Shown here one piece after another: positions 47,030 to 59,507 of a stretch of DNA of 64,000 nucleotides. A program made the position numbers and the translations under genes. The notes below the pieces were generated by a model. The model was not told the origin of the DNA and made no database searches. It saw only the letters and a list, made by a program, of their open reading frames with translations. Source of the DNA: Isoetes taiwanensis (Eukaryota; Streptophyta; Lycopodiopsida; Isoetales; Isoetaceae); NCBI GenBank assembly GCA_021234155.1, contig JAJEKV010000093.1, positions 4,007,647 to 4,071,646 on the forward strand. Direction: 5' to 3'. Position 1 is the stretch's first letter. Every line of letters begins with the position of its first letter.

Positions 47030-48700
47030 ATTGACCAATTTGGCGTTTCTTTCATGCTGTGGCATTTCCTTTCTCGATCTTCCCTCTTCTTCTTTGGCAA
47101 TAATCCTTTGACCTTCGCCCTCGATCCCGTTTTGATAAGGAAGTTTTCTTCTATTTGGGAGGTTTTTGTCGTTTTCATGCGAGCCCCATTTTAGAATCCC
47201 ATCAATTTGAGTTCTCGGATCGAGATTCTAGAGGGGATGAGCATGCATGTCTCGCATGCATGCTGCATGCTTTCTCTAGTTGGGAGATCGCTATATTAGG
47301 CGAGGTTCTTCATCAACGCCTCATCGGCACTTCCTCTTCTCTCTCAGCAGTACCTTATTCTTTATTCTTTGAAACCCACCCTTCCCCCTTTAATTGTTTA
47401 ATGTATTTATCGCCTAGCACGCATGACCAACCCCTCTATTTGAAGAGGTTTTTCTTTTATTGTCGCGTGGCACGCGTGATCAGTCCCTCCACTTTGGGAG
47501 GTTTGTTTTTCCACATTTGTTCTAGTGTTGGTGATGTGCAGGTACAGGTTGGCAAGCGATCGCAGCTTCGACTTCTCCATTCATGGGTTTTTTTGGAGCG
47601 AATTTTCAACCTTACGTTTGTCCAAGCCTCTTGTCAAAGGTTTATCACTAGGGTTTTTCCTCAAAAACCTGAAAGGGCGGGGTTTTTTAATCCTGGTGAT
47701 AAGCTTTCAGTAGGTACACAAACCAAACATCTATTAGCATTGTATTTTCTGGGGTCCAAGTTGTATAATTGAACATTCCCTTTATTTTTCTTCGTGGGTA
47801 GTTCGCATGTGTGCGGCTACCCTCTATCCACCATTGTAGAAAAACTGTTGAGATGAATGAGAAACCTATCTATCTAGCTAGGCTTTTCATTCATCTCAGC
47901 AGTTTTTCTACAATGGTATAGAGTGGGTAGCTGCACATCGCAGGCTACTCAAAAAATAAAAAATATAGGGAATATCCAGTTATGACACTTGGACCCCAAA
48001 TGAAATTGTGTGCTACGATGTTGGCGTTGGTAATTCGCCGAGAGCTTATCGCGGATTAAAAAAGCACCGGGCCTTCGAAGTTTTCGAGGAAAAACCCCGG
48101 CGATAAAATCCTCGACAAGGGGCTTGGACAATGCAAGGTCGCTAAATGTTCCCACAAAATAACCCACGCCCATGAGAATACCGAAGTCGCAGATCACCCC
48201 GGACTTGGCATCATCAACAAAACCAATAGAGAAAAAACTCCTCAAAAAGCCGGGGCTAGTCATGCGCGCCACGCCGATAAAAAACAACATTTATACTCGA
48301 AAGGTAAGGGGCTGGTCACACGCGTCACGCGACAAAAATGACATTTACAAAGAAATGCACATTAAGGGAGGGAGGGTGGGAGTCAAGGGAACCGCTAAGA
48401 GAGGAGAAAAGGCTAATGAGAAGTCGATGAAGAACTTGCGTGAAATAGCGATTCCCAAATGAACCAAAGCCCGGAAAATGCATGCAATGCATGCATGCAT
48501 GGAGATGCATGCTCGCCCATTCGAGAATACCGGTCCGATGGCTCTGACGATGGCATTCTTGAATAAGGGCTCGCATGGAAACAGACAAAAAGCTCCCACA
48601 AAAAAGAGAACTTCCTTATCAAAATGGGATCGAGGTCAAGGTTGAGGATGGCCAAAAAAGAGACAAGATCGTGGAAGAACATGTCACAACATGGAAAAGG
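47030..48700. repeat. Long inverted repeat (foldback) with two ~0.8-kb arms
   Basis: Left arm about 47030-47863, spacer 47864-47882, right arm 47883 to about 48700. The arms are collinear reverse complements throughout, judged by eye at roughly 70-80% identity and higher near the centre (CATTGTAGAAAAACTGTTGA against TCAGCAGTTTTTCTACAATG). The ORFs 47155-47772 (plus) and 48290-47949 / 48778-48413 (minus) are mirror images caused by the symmetry. Candidates: foldback or MULE-type element with long TIRs, or an inverted duplication. Terminal duplications were not found. Confidence 0.8.
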
Positions 48701-48984
48701 ATGCCAATCACAAAACCAAAGTGCAGGAGAAGCCCATCCTCCGCCCGGTATCAAAGAAATAGAGTCAAGGGAACTCATGAGAGAGGAGAATTATTATATA
48801 ATTGCTCTAAGGAATGACCTTAGCCAATGTGCATATTTACCATTCGAAAGTGTCAACATGAGTATTCAATGAGGCCTTTGGTTGCATATTGATGTTGAGA
48901 AGTGGCAACATAGCCAACTTAAGAGTCTAATTCTAAAAGATAAGGATTCTTGAAAAACGATATTAATGTTATGTATAGAGTTAA

Positions 48985-50060
48985 TTGCATTGGATTAGAA
49001 CATAGATGTGGTTCTATATTAAATGATTCTTAAATGGTTATGCAAGATGGGATTACAAGATAACCTTGTAATGCGATCAAGCTTTGGCTCTAATTTGTTG
49101 GCCACCATCAGAATCCCGGCGGCCTCCTCCGTGGAGGAAGACGATCCTCCGCAGAAGCCACGGATTCCCACCGCTGCCGGGTCGCTGGCGAGCAGCACAA
49201 TGGCCGGATAGTGTTCCCGCGAGTGTAGTCTTGAACTTGGCCATGGCTGGGTGAAGGAGATGGACGGAATGGGGAAGGAGTGAAGGAGATGGCGAATAGA
49301 CGATGGGGATCTAATGAAGCCTGCAGGCGTAATTTTGAAACTAATCAAAGCGGGGCCATCTTGAGCTCTATATGGAGGTCGCCCCAGCAGCATACATCTT
49401 CATTTCGAGGAGTCGCCCTCGCCATCATAACCTCTGCATGCACCCACTCGAAAGCACCCGCAGAACGGCGGCACACTTGATGATCCATGATGAGCTTCTC
49501 CACCTCATTAGAATTCTTCTTCTCGATAGCCACTCTATTCCTATACTTCCAAATGATCCAGCAAGACAGAGCTCTGGTTGTGTTAAATATTTTGGATTCA
49601 TCATCTAAGAATTGTCTCAGTAACTGAGCACCTTCATTAAGTCGCAAGGTCCATGTCTAGAAGTCCTCCAAATTAGGGACATTCCAAGACATGATTTGAT
49701 GTCTCTTTACCGCCACATCCCATAAGACACTCAAGATTTGTTGCAAGATCATATTTACATCGAAGAGTTGGCATGCAGACTTTTAATGCAAGATCAATCA
49801 TCTAAAAACCTTTATCTTATTTGCCATGATGTTTTGCATCCTTTAGAATAGGCAGCTACCAGTTGATCTTCCTCACAATGCCACAGGGCATTGGCTCTGG
49901 AAGGTTAGAACTCATTAGCCCTTTGTAGATATCCTTGACCATATACACTTCCTTTTGATTAAGAGCCCAGCTTGTTGAACATTTGTGCCGGTTCTTGATG
50001 TTGACTAAAGATGTTCATGTGATCTAAAAAGATCCGCTTTATCAATAGCTAAACCTTTGG
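48985..50060 (-). mobile_element. L1-like LINE 3' end (zf-RVT and RNase H), minus strand
   Basis: Reading the minus strand from about 50050: a zinc-binding reverse-transcriptase segment with CKYDLATNLECLMGCGGKET and SNHVLECP (about 49760-49690), then ALSCWIIWKYRNRVAIEKKN (about 49570-49510), the linker typical of plant LINEs. An RNase H-like tail follows, with GIRGFCGGSSSSTEEAAGIL (about 49170-49110). In-frame stops occur. The reverse transcriptase itself is not present in recognisable form. Confidence 0.6.
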
Positions 50061-52135
50061 TTTTCTCTTGACTTTCTTCCCGCTTTTAACCACTATTCAC
50101 TGCCTCGATCCTCAATTTTCCAAATCCCATCCCTATATCAAGGTAATATATTTCGGGTGCTTGAATGCCAAGCATCCAATTCTTTTCGAGCAAAGATGGA
50201 GTGTCAAAACGTGTTTATATTCTTGCATCTAGCATTTACCTCTGGAGGTCTATAGCATAAGGATGCTTCATTCCAAGCCTCCATCATTCTTTTGATTATA
50301 CTTGAGGTACATGAACATGGAGAGAATTTGGAAAAAAGCAGAGTCTGGTAGGTAATGCCGAGTCCTGTAGTCGATGCCTAAGAGTAGGTGAACAATTATA
50401 AGAAGCTAGTCAACAAGAAAGCGAAATTGATTGTGTATACAACATTGCAATTGCATCATCCAAAGCAATTTTGGAAGCATCTTGCAAATGTGATGGGGGT
50501 TGAAAACGTCACAAGAGAGGATTTATTGAGCTAGATTGCAGAATTATATCATGTCCCATATTGTAGTGGCATGTCTTCGGATCAAGCGCTCTGTGCCACT
50601 CTTTACAATGTCTGAACTTGATCACGCATTACATGGGCTCTTGAATGGTAAGGCTTTTAAAGAGGTTAGTGTGGATTATGGCATTCTCACTTCATGGGTC
50701 GAGAATCCAGCCTCGATTTGCAAATCATGGATGCCTCGACTCAACTAGACCTCTCCCCTTTGAGGATTCGAGGAGAGGTATCCGCCTAGGTAGATGACCT
50801 TCGACTAGCCCGGCCGAGAATAGGCAAAATCCACTCGCAAGTATAGGTTGCTATGGGGGGTTAGTGTGGGTCGAGAATCTAGTCAAAGGTTGGCATTCTC
50901 ACTTGTGAGTCGAGAATGTCACCACCAAGATTGAGCCCCTACACTCTTTCTCGGTCCTAGAGTGCGGATTCAAATAAAAGGGTATGGAAGAGGGATCTAC
51001 TAGTGAGATATCTCACCATGAAGCGAAAGAATAAATCGAGGGACAAGACAAGGAAGGGTGAGGAAGAGCGATTTAGTATGGGTATCAATGGAGGCTTTCT
51101 CGACTAGTCAAGAATAGTTCTAGACTCGTATGAGTACAATAACTTCGGACTGAGGCATTCCCGACTTGCAAGTCAGGAATGACACAATCCAGACTGAGGG
51201 AAATGCAATCATGACGCAAAACCTGCAAGGCATGACATAATTTGGGTTAGCTAGGTTTGATATTCCAATTTCCTAGTCAAGTTAGTTTAATTTCTTTAGT
51301 ATGTTTGCGCATAATCCAATGCTCGTAAACATACAATCGGGTCTTTTTCTATGCAATTATAGAAATTAATTCCTTTTTTATCTCTTTGTGGGTGATTCCT
51401 AATCGGTATTTTTTAGTCTCTTAGGCTTATTTAGGGCTCTGGGTAAATAAAACAATGATCAAATCCCATTTGAACAGAAGTTCTTGAATCTGAAGAACCT
51501 AAAAATAATAATCCTAAACTGGAAAAAGGTCAAAAAGGGCCCTACCTTGGATTGGAACTAAAAAAGAAGCCGCTTCTATAGCTGATTTATTCTATTCTAT
51601 TCTATTCTACTCTCTAAACAGAACTTGCAAATCGAGAATATGGGTTTATCTAAGTTAGAAACAAAGGTAAGGGGTTAGTGCGATCCCCGCAAATAGTGTA
51701 AAAACAATACGTAACTAAGAACACAGACATGCAGAGCGTAAAACGTAAAATTTTATAACAAGAAGATTACTAAAAGAGCCATCACTTTCTTCTCTCAAGA
51801 ATGGCCCTTGAGGATAAGGATTATTCAGGGAAGACTTCGACACTGATGCTCGATCAATAGACCATGCCACCGTCCGTATACTAAGAAGAAGCTTGCAATA
51901 TCATTTCGACCGGCCTTCAAAGAACGGTAAGAATGAAGAAGGCGACTTCGAAGCAGGGTCGAGTCGAAGAACAGAGTAAAATGTCCCTAAAAAAATGGCG
52001 CTATTTTTGGGGGGCTTTCGATTTTGGGAGATAAATCGTTGAATAATATGGCGAAAGTGACGATCCGACCACACACGCCACTTCAACACACGCGGCTCAA
52101 TGGCCACCATATGGACTCGCTAATTTATAACGAGG
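50061..52135. other. Unassigned repeat-like sequence
   Basis: No gene recognised. Between 50680 and 51200 a motif 'GGCATTCTCACTT...GGGTCGAGAAT' recurs in degenerate form at least three times. A short TCTAT microsatellite lies at about 51589-51609. Possibly a decayed LTR. Confidence 0.35.
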
Positions 52136-52139
52136 GAAA

Positions 52140-52390
52140 AAATGTTTTTTATTGTTAAGTTATAATGCAATGTTATAAGTTATTATAAGTAATATTATTG
52201 TTAAGTTATAATGTTAACTTGAAAATAATGTTGAGTTATATGGTACATGTTAAGTTCTATGGTAGATGTTTATTTTTGGAAATAAGGTTGAGTTTTATAA
52301 TGCAAATGGTTTTAAGTTCTATGTTAAATGTCCGTGCAATTAATTTTGCTAATTGTTAAATGTTAATGCAATGCTTTTCTTGAAACGTTG
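52140..52390 (+). repeat. AT-rich degenerate tandem repeat
   Basis: Successive variants of GTTAAGTTATAATGT / GTTAAGTTCTATGGT over 250 bases, too degenerate for a fixed period. Confidence 0.6.
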
Positions 52391-53210
52391 ATTGTTTTAT
52401 TAATTCGTGGCGCATTTTAATATGTACTAGGAATTTGTTCTCAATAGGGAACCACTTCAACCTGAAATTGAGAGAAGCAAGGCAAGTGTGAAACAAGCCC
52501 CAGGCTCCAATGGAGGAAGATGGAATGCTATATGATGCACCCGGTGACCGTGATAGAGTATCATGACCACGGTGGATCTATCCGATAGGTCAATGATCAA
52601 AGTCTTGGGGGATGACCATCTAGGTGTTGGCATTGGAAGGTCGCATCGGGTTAATACCATCATGTCCTAAGGGAGATCCAAAGGATTGCATTGTATGCTC
52701 CGGGGTCTGCTCGAGTCTTAAACTCAGCCTAAGATGGCCAATTAGATACATTACTCACAAAGACGGGAAGAATCGAAAAGCCCCAACTTAGAAGATACTT
52801 GAAGCCCCACCAAGGTCATGTGGAAGACTTTGGTGATGGTTGAGCATCCATTAAGGAAAAGGCGCTTTACGTGTTTCATAAAAGGCAACCAAAGGTATCC
52901 AAGAGGGCAAATGAGGACAAGAGTATTGAAATCTCAATTGCACGATATAATAGAGCGCGGATGACCTTGTTGAAATAAGATCCCAAAGCAGCATGGACAA
53001 TACATGTATATTACTTTTATCAATTGAAGGGCCCGAGAGTATGTATGAGAGAGCACTAAGATGGATTATTGATTGAGCAAGACATCATTTTACGATAATG
53101 GGAACATGTCAAAAGATGGTATGGCAATACACTCACTTTGATACCTAGAGCAAACTTTTGAGGCCATTGCGCCTTTGAAAGCTTTGTAAGATACATGTTC
53201 CAATCTATGC
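52391..53210. other. Unassigned sequence left of the DUF7869 gene remnant
   Basis: No recognised domain. It could hold the N-terminal part of the interrupted gene downstream, but the frames are not open. Confidence 0.3.
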
Positions 53211-53448
53211 TCCATAAGTCCTGGCGTGAACGAGCTCTGTTAAAGAAGTGCAAATAGTATTGCCACAATATTACATCCGTAAAGAATGCCCAAAAAGAGA
53301 TCAATGCAATTCTAGAAGCAACGGAGGTCGGCCTCTCCATAAGTCCAAAGTGAACGAGCTCGCATTAAAGCTTGCAAATAGTATTGCCACAATATTACAT
53401 CCAAAGAATGCCTCAAAGAGATCAATGCAATTTAGAAGCAATGCATGT
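53211..53448 (+). repeat. Tandem duplication, 125-bp unit, two copies
   Basis: Unit 1 (53211-53335) and unit 2 (53336-53448) both begin TCCATAAGTCC and both carry GAACGAGCTC, CAAATAGTATTGCCACAATA and GAGATCAATGCAATT. They differ by substitutions and a few short indels. Confidence 0.85.
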
Positions 53449-53584
53449 GTCTTGCAACCAATGCCTTCCTCAAAGTGCATACCAGATTCAAATTAAAGGA
53501 TACACTTGCATCAACCGCAATAGAGAAAGAAAGGATGGCAATCGTGGAGCAATTTGAAGATCATCGATCATGCAGATTAACTAT
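53449..53584 (+). pseudogene. DUF7869-type gene, left fragment
   Basis: Short plus-strand coding remnant (for example QSAYQIQIKGYTCINRNRE) ending at the insertion point of the downstream LTR element, with the TSD ACTAT at 53580-53584. It is assigned to the gene continuing at 61089 only by position and by the TSD, so its own similarity is weak. Confidence 0.4.
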
Positions 53585-55123
53585 TGTGATGTTCCAAAGA
53601 TAATATATGCCCCTAATACATATTATATCGCTACATCCCACGCATATGCCATATAGATGACATGTACTTGAGAGCCAAGAACGCTAAAAACCTAGGGGGC
53701 CAAGAGTGCACCTAGGGGGTAAACTTCAATGTTGTGCATGTTAATAAAACATACACAACAAACCCCCCTGAACCCCATTTTCCAAATGGCATGAACCCAT
53801 TTGGCCAAATGATTAACCTAACCTAAAAAGGGTCTATATAAGGGTTATAAAAACACTAAACCCTAAAACCCTTTTCCATTTTTGACATTTGGGGTTTTCA
53901 TAGAGCCCTTTTCCAATCTCGCGATTTAGGGTTCTCTTTGAGCCATTTCGCCAAGTCCGACTTCAATTCGCATTGGCCGAAAGCTCGGTAGAAGCGGATT
54001 TGCACAACAGATTATCAATTCGCTCAGCCATCATCAACAAGATCAAGAGCATGGACGCCTTCCGAGGATCGTAGAGCGGTCAAGGAGCAGGTACCTAGTC
54101 ATTCTCATGTGCAAAGCCGCCTTTGGGCAAGGCATTAGGCTGGTTTAGTATGTTAGATCAACTCTAGAGGCCTTATAGATCCCGAGATCATAAGCCCTAA
54201 CTATGAACCTAACTCAAGTATGTAGTTAGATAGATTAGATGATATTCTCTATTTCAGCCTTCTATGATGATGGATGTATTTCACTGCGGACCTCCATGTA
54301 CCGGGAAGGGGGTAGAGACCTAGAGCCGTAGTGATGATCCTAGGTAGCACCATTAGTTCCCATTACATGCGCCCGTGTACAGTGAGCCCGCCTCGGGTTG
54401 TGGGTGAAGGGCTAGGCCGGGATAAGGAGGAGCTTGTCTCATCATGGATTGACCCTCTCGGTAGTAAGGCTCCATCGGGATCTCAGAGGGCTAGGCTTAA
54501 TGGCTTGCCACCGCGGTGGGCAAGGCATGAGCTCGACACTGCGGGGGATACGCGCCTTCCGCGAAAGTTAAGTCGATAAGGGCAAGGGGCCCCAGCCGCC
54601 TGCGGATGAGCATGGATGCCTCGAGGGAAGGCAACTTTCCTCCTGCCCTCATCGGGCTGGGAGATGCAACCCAAGAGTGAGTCCCTCCCGCTATTCACCC
54701 TAAGGCAGTTACGCCGTCCCAACACTTTCACCTACTCAAAGTGTGCACGGAGGGGCGGATGGAGTGGACCACCTCACCATGTTCTAGGCCAGCCAAATCC
54801 ATTGCCATGTATTCCGGCCTCCAGATTGATTCTCCTCGAGGCCCCACCACCACACCCCCTTGAGTCCTGAGCCCCGGTAGGATTCCCTTTCTCACATTGT
54901 TAAGATTATGTTGTTATCTATGGTATATATGATATGTTCACCCTTCCGAGGTGATTGTACCGATATATTATGTTGTGTGCTCATGTTTATTCAAGGCCCA
55001 AGCAGCCTAGGTCGACTCGATGGGAGACGGGTGAATGACACATCCACTCTTCCCTTTGCTAGCTCATTCCACCGAGTGGAGTCGTGGATGGCCCCCCGCT
55101 TTTAGGTGTTTCCAACCGTGACA
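53585..55123 (+). repeat. 5' LTR of the 53.6-61.1 kb element
   Basis: Starts TGTGATGTTCC; collinear with 59508-61083. The last about 60 bases diverge from the 3' LTR, so the end near CCGTGACA (55123) is approximate. It contains the TATA box CTATATAAG (53834-53842) and ACACTAAACCCTAAAACCC just downstream. Confidence 0.85.
53834..53842 (+). promoter_or_regulatory. TATA box followed by telo-box in 5' LTR
   Basis: CTATATAAG preceded by CCTAAAAAGGGT and followed within 20-30 bases by AAACCCTAAAACCC, a telo-box-like motif. The same arrangement is at 59753 in the 3' LTR. Confidence 0.65.
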
Positions 55124-55479
55124 TAGGACGAACGATATAGACACCATCTGATGACGCGACGACGCACGGCTAATGAGATTACATCCATGGTGAGGTCACA
55201 TTTTGCAGCCATTGATACGTAAAATGCAAAAGTCAGTATCTTATAATTTCAACAACCGGGAAAGCCAAAGAGAAATCCTTCATAGTGCCGATAGACACCC
55301 GGCAAAGAAGTACAATTTTTAAGGCCACCTAAGATGGTAAGCATGTTGAAGTTAAAGCCGCTGGAAGTCCAAGCCCGTGCCAATTGTGTTAGCTTAATGG
55401 GGCAAGCACAGCATACAAATGGGAAGAGAATAAACTTCAATATAGACTTTGCCGTGCATCAATATAGCCTTGGGAGCGT

Positions 55480-58400
55480 AAGTCGAATATAGGCAAGTAT
55501 GACCTGATTATTGGAATGGAATACCTTGGGCCAGCAGAGCACCCATCGATTGTGGGAAACGCAAGGTGACCTTAACAACCCCGTAAGGCAAGGTCATCGA
55601 GATAACGGTGTAAGGAAGTAGCCCCAATCATGCAATGTATGAGTAGTGAAAGTTGCTTAAGTGCATAAGGAAGCAAGTAGCCTATCTACTTAAGCTTGAG
55701 CTCAAGATATCAAGAGCCTAAGAAAGCAAAGAGGCCAAAGAGTTGAGTAAGCTCCCAAGCCTATAGCAAAGTTGGTCAAGGAATTTCATGACTTGTTCCC
55801 GTGATGAGATTAAGCAAACTCAAAAGCCTATAGAGGAGTCGAGTGTGAAATAGCACTTGAACTAGGGACGGCTTCCAACAAGCAAGGCACCTTATAGAAT
55901 GTCAACTAAGAGTTGATTTGAGCTAAAGAAGCAGCTTGCAAGAATTGCTAGACCTAGGGTTCATAAGACCTAGCGCCTCTCCTTTGGAGCCCCTATTCTT
56001 TTGTGAAGAAGAAGGATGGGAGCCTTAGGATGCATCGACTATCGCCAGTTAAATAAGCACACCATTAAGAATAAGTATGCCTTGCCTAGGTCAGATGACC
56101 TAATGGATCAATTGCAGGGAGCGAAAATCTTCTCCAAAATCAGGGTATCATCAGATTAGGATCAAAGAGGAGGACATCCACAAGAGGCATTCAGACAAGA
56201 TATGGGCACTACGAAGTTCACAAATATGCCCTTTGATTGTCTAATGCTTCAAATGACATTCATGAGATTGATGAACCACGCCTTCCGCGAATTTCTAGAC
56301 TCCTTCATTATAGTCTTATTCGATGATATCTTGGTTTATAGTAAATCTATGGAAGAACATGCCCAACATTTGAAGAAGGTACTTGAAAAGTTAAGAAGGC
56401 ATCAACTCTTTTAGCGGTTATCAAAGTGCCACTTCGCACGAGAAAGAGTGGAGTATTTAGGGCATGTGATAACAAATGTAAGGCATTTCCACGATCCCCG
56501 CGAAGATCGGCCGGATGATTGAACCGAAGAATACACATGAAGTCGAGCTTCCTAGGCCCGCACGCCATTATAGAAGATTTGTCAAGAACTTTGCCAAGGT
56601 AGCAGCCGGCGCATTGACCGATCTCACAAAAGGCGGAAGATAAAAGATTGGGCAACTCATTGGCAAAAGCAAGGCCCGTAAAGCATTTGACACATTGAAG
56701 GAAACATTGACGACAAATAGTATTGGTCTTGCCGATCCCACCAAAGATAAGCTTGTAGCGACAGACGCCAGCAGGATAGCAACAAAATCCTCATGCGCAG
56801 GAGGAAAGAGTAGTGGCCTATGATTCAAAGAAGTTGAACGACGCCGAAAGCAGCGGCTTATCCAACGCATGATCGTGAGCTCCCGCTATAGTAAGAGCTT
56901 TAAGAATTTGGAGGCATTACCTATTGGGAAAAAGATTCCAGCTAGATACGGATCATCAAAGCCTTCAATACATATTTACACAACCACCTCCCCGAGGCAA
57001 AGGAGATGGATGGAATTCCCTCAAGAATATGACTTCAGATAAGTTATAAGCCGTGGAAGCTCAACGTGGTTGGATGCCCTTTCTAGGAAGCCTTTAGCAA
57101 CAAGAATTCATTGTAATGCCATATCAACACTGTAGTTTAGTTTGGCAAGAAGATCAAGAAACATAAACATTGCCAACGGACCTCGACTTTCAAGGAAGTT
57201 TGGGCAAGTCTTTGCAAGGAGGCCAGGACCGACAAGGAAAGGGAGATGTTCAGCACTACAAGAAGGAGGGAAACTTGCTATACCATAAAAACAAATTGTG
57301 TGTACCGAATCTTCACAAGTTAGGAAGCTAATCTCAATGATACACACAATAGTCCCATAGCAGGCATGCGGTGGTTCATGAAGACGTACTTTTAAAATTA
57401 GAAACAGTTATTATTGGCCCTAAGATGAAGAAGGAAATAGCAAGGTATATCCCAGAGCCAAATATATGCCCGACAAAAAAGCGGAACAAATTCAATCCCG
57501 TGTGCTTTGGAACCATTGCCGGTGCCAAACGCCAAGTGGGAGGTAATAAGTATGGATTTTATTACAGACTCCCAAGAACAACAAGGGCAAAGACGCCTTG
57601 ATGGTGGTAGTAGATAAGTTGTCAAAGATGGCACACTTTGTGCCGTCGCAGACAACAGATACGCTCTAGACACGCCAATCTATTTGTTAAGGAGATTTTC
57701 GTAACTCTATGGCATGCCAAGGGAGATAATTTCGTGATAGGGACTCCAAGTTCATGAGTGCCTTTTGGCGGGACCTATTCACCACCATACTGCATACGAA
57801 GCTTTCAATGAGCACTCGACATATCATCCCCAAAACAGATGGTCGACGGAGAGGACGCTAACAGGATCATCGAAGATATGTTAAGAAGTTATGTATGGAA
57901 CAAGCAATCTAAGTGGGATGATTTCATCCACTTAGTAGAGTTTGCATGCAACAAAGACTAAGCAAGAGTCATCGCAGATGAGTCCTTTTATGATCAACTA
58001 CTGCATCGTTGTCTTACCCCGATACTTGGCACAATCATGTGTCCAAAGTAGAGGTCTCCCAAGCCAGATGCTTTCGAGATGCAAGACTTGGTAGAGGAGG
58101 TGAGAGGATATCTCCTAGCAGCAAGAAGTAGGCGTAAGAGCATCACGAGCAAGCACAAGACAAGAAGGGAATTTGAGATGGGAGACAAAGTGTGGTTGAA
58201 GATCAAGGTCAAGCAGGCCAAGCTCCGCGATCAAGAATCGCAAGAATCTTGCTCCAAGATGGGCTGGACCTTCGTGATAGACAAAAAAAGAGTAGGTACC
58301 CAATCCTACAAGTTGGACTCTGCAAGATCTCAAAATCCATAGAGTTTTCCACGTAAGTCTCCTAAAAAGACACACCCCTAATCCGGAGGAAGTATTGGAC

Positions 58401-58640
58401 ACAAATGAGTTATTGGAAATGACCTGACGAGCACCTTTGAAATCGTCCCTAAGTCCTTCTTAACGATCTTATAAGAAGACAAGAAGGTCAAAATTTCTCC
58501 AATACCTTGTGAAGTGGAAGCACTTATCGCTGAAGACGCCGCGGGTACTACAAACGCATCTTGAGAAACAAGTATGCTCGAGTTCATGGAGCAATGCAAG
58601 GGTCGGCTCACACCGAAGTAATTGACATCGACAACCAAGA
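55480..58640 (+). pseudogene. pol region with chromodomain of the 53.6-61.1 kb element
   Basis: Protease end at about 55495-55560 (KYDLIIGMEYLGPAEH). RT at about 56010-56470 ([36 protein letters not shown]; catalytic box VLFDDILVYSK in place of the usual FLDD). RNase H at about 56930-57090 ([17 protein letters not shown]). Integrase at about 57560-58010 (DALMVVVDKLSKMAHFVPS; LYGMPREIIS). Integrase C-terminus at 58140-58330 (REFEMGDKVWLKIKVKQ). A chromodomain remnant at about 58490-58590 (LQYLVKWKHLS). The chromodomain tethers such integrases to histone marks. Stops and frameshifts are frequent, so no intact polyprotein remains. Confidence 0.8.
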
Positions 58641-59507
58641 AATCGGCTCAGGCATGTCGATTTGGGTTTAGATTTAATTCATGTGTAGCTAAGATTAATC
58701 TAGCATGCAGCCTATGCTAGGTATGGGTTGCATGCGTTGTTACCGATGATGAGACCACTACGGTGATCTCTAGGACGTGGTGTAATGTCATTGTAGGCAT
58801 GACCACGGTTTTGCTTGCATGAGTTGGAAGGTAGATTAGAAAGTCTACTGTCCCACGGAAGTAGACGACCTCGAGATAAGAGGTCATTCAGGAATGCATG
58901 ATAGGAAAGCACCTCTAGTCAATGCCTATTACGGGAGGACCCTTCACGCCCACATACGGGGAGGACCCTCCACGCTGGGCAACTAAAGGTGTAGGCATGA
59001 GTGGTATATAGGCATGATAGGGCGCTGTCTCCACGGCCATGATGGAAGAAACATAATCTTCCTATGCCCGGAGATATGCCTTGCATCCATATAATTGTAT
59101 TTAATGGGTGGTTCCCTTACAACCAACCCTTATAATAATTAAACACGTACTGACGTAGTGTTGAACCTGCAGGCCAATAGAGGATTTGAGCGGCAGGACG
59201 ATGGCACTACGATGACTCACAACACACAATTTTGCCATAGTGTGTTGCGAGGAGGCGATAAGGAGCTTTAGCTAGGAAGTTTTGAACTATAATTGATGAT
59301 AATGTCGTAAAATTTTGTGAATAATAGATGATGAAGTAGAGGACGGAAGAGCCTCTCACCATAGTACAATTACAATAAATTATAATATTACCTGAGGTGA
59401 TTGATTATAACATTGGTATATAAGTTGTCGTGACCGCAGGGTATGCAGGTTTCCAAGGGTGGGAGACGTGTGATGCTGAGGACAACATCAAGCCAAGGTG
59501 GGGAGAA

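Noticed and set aside
47155-47772. 205-codon plus-strand ORF as a possible gene
   Set aside because: It lies wholly in the left arm of the foldback and has mirrored minus-strand counterparts in the right arm; no known domain.
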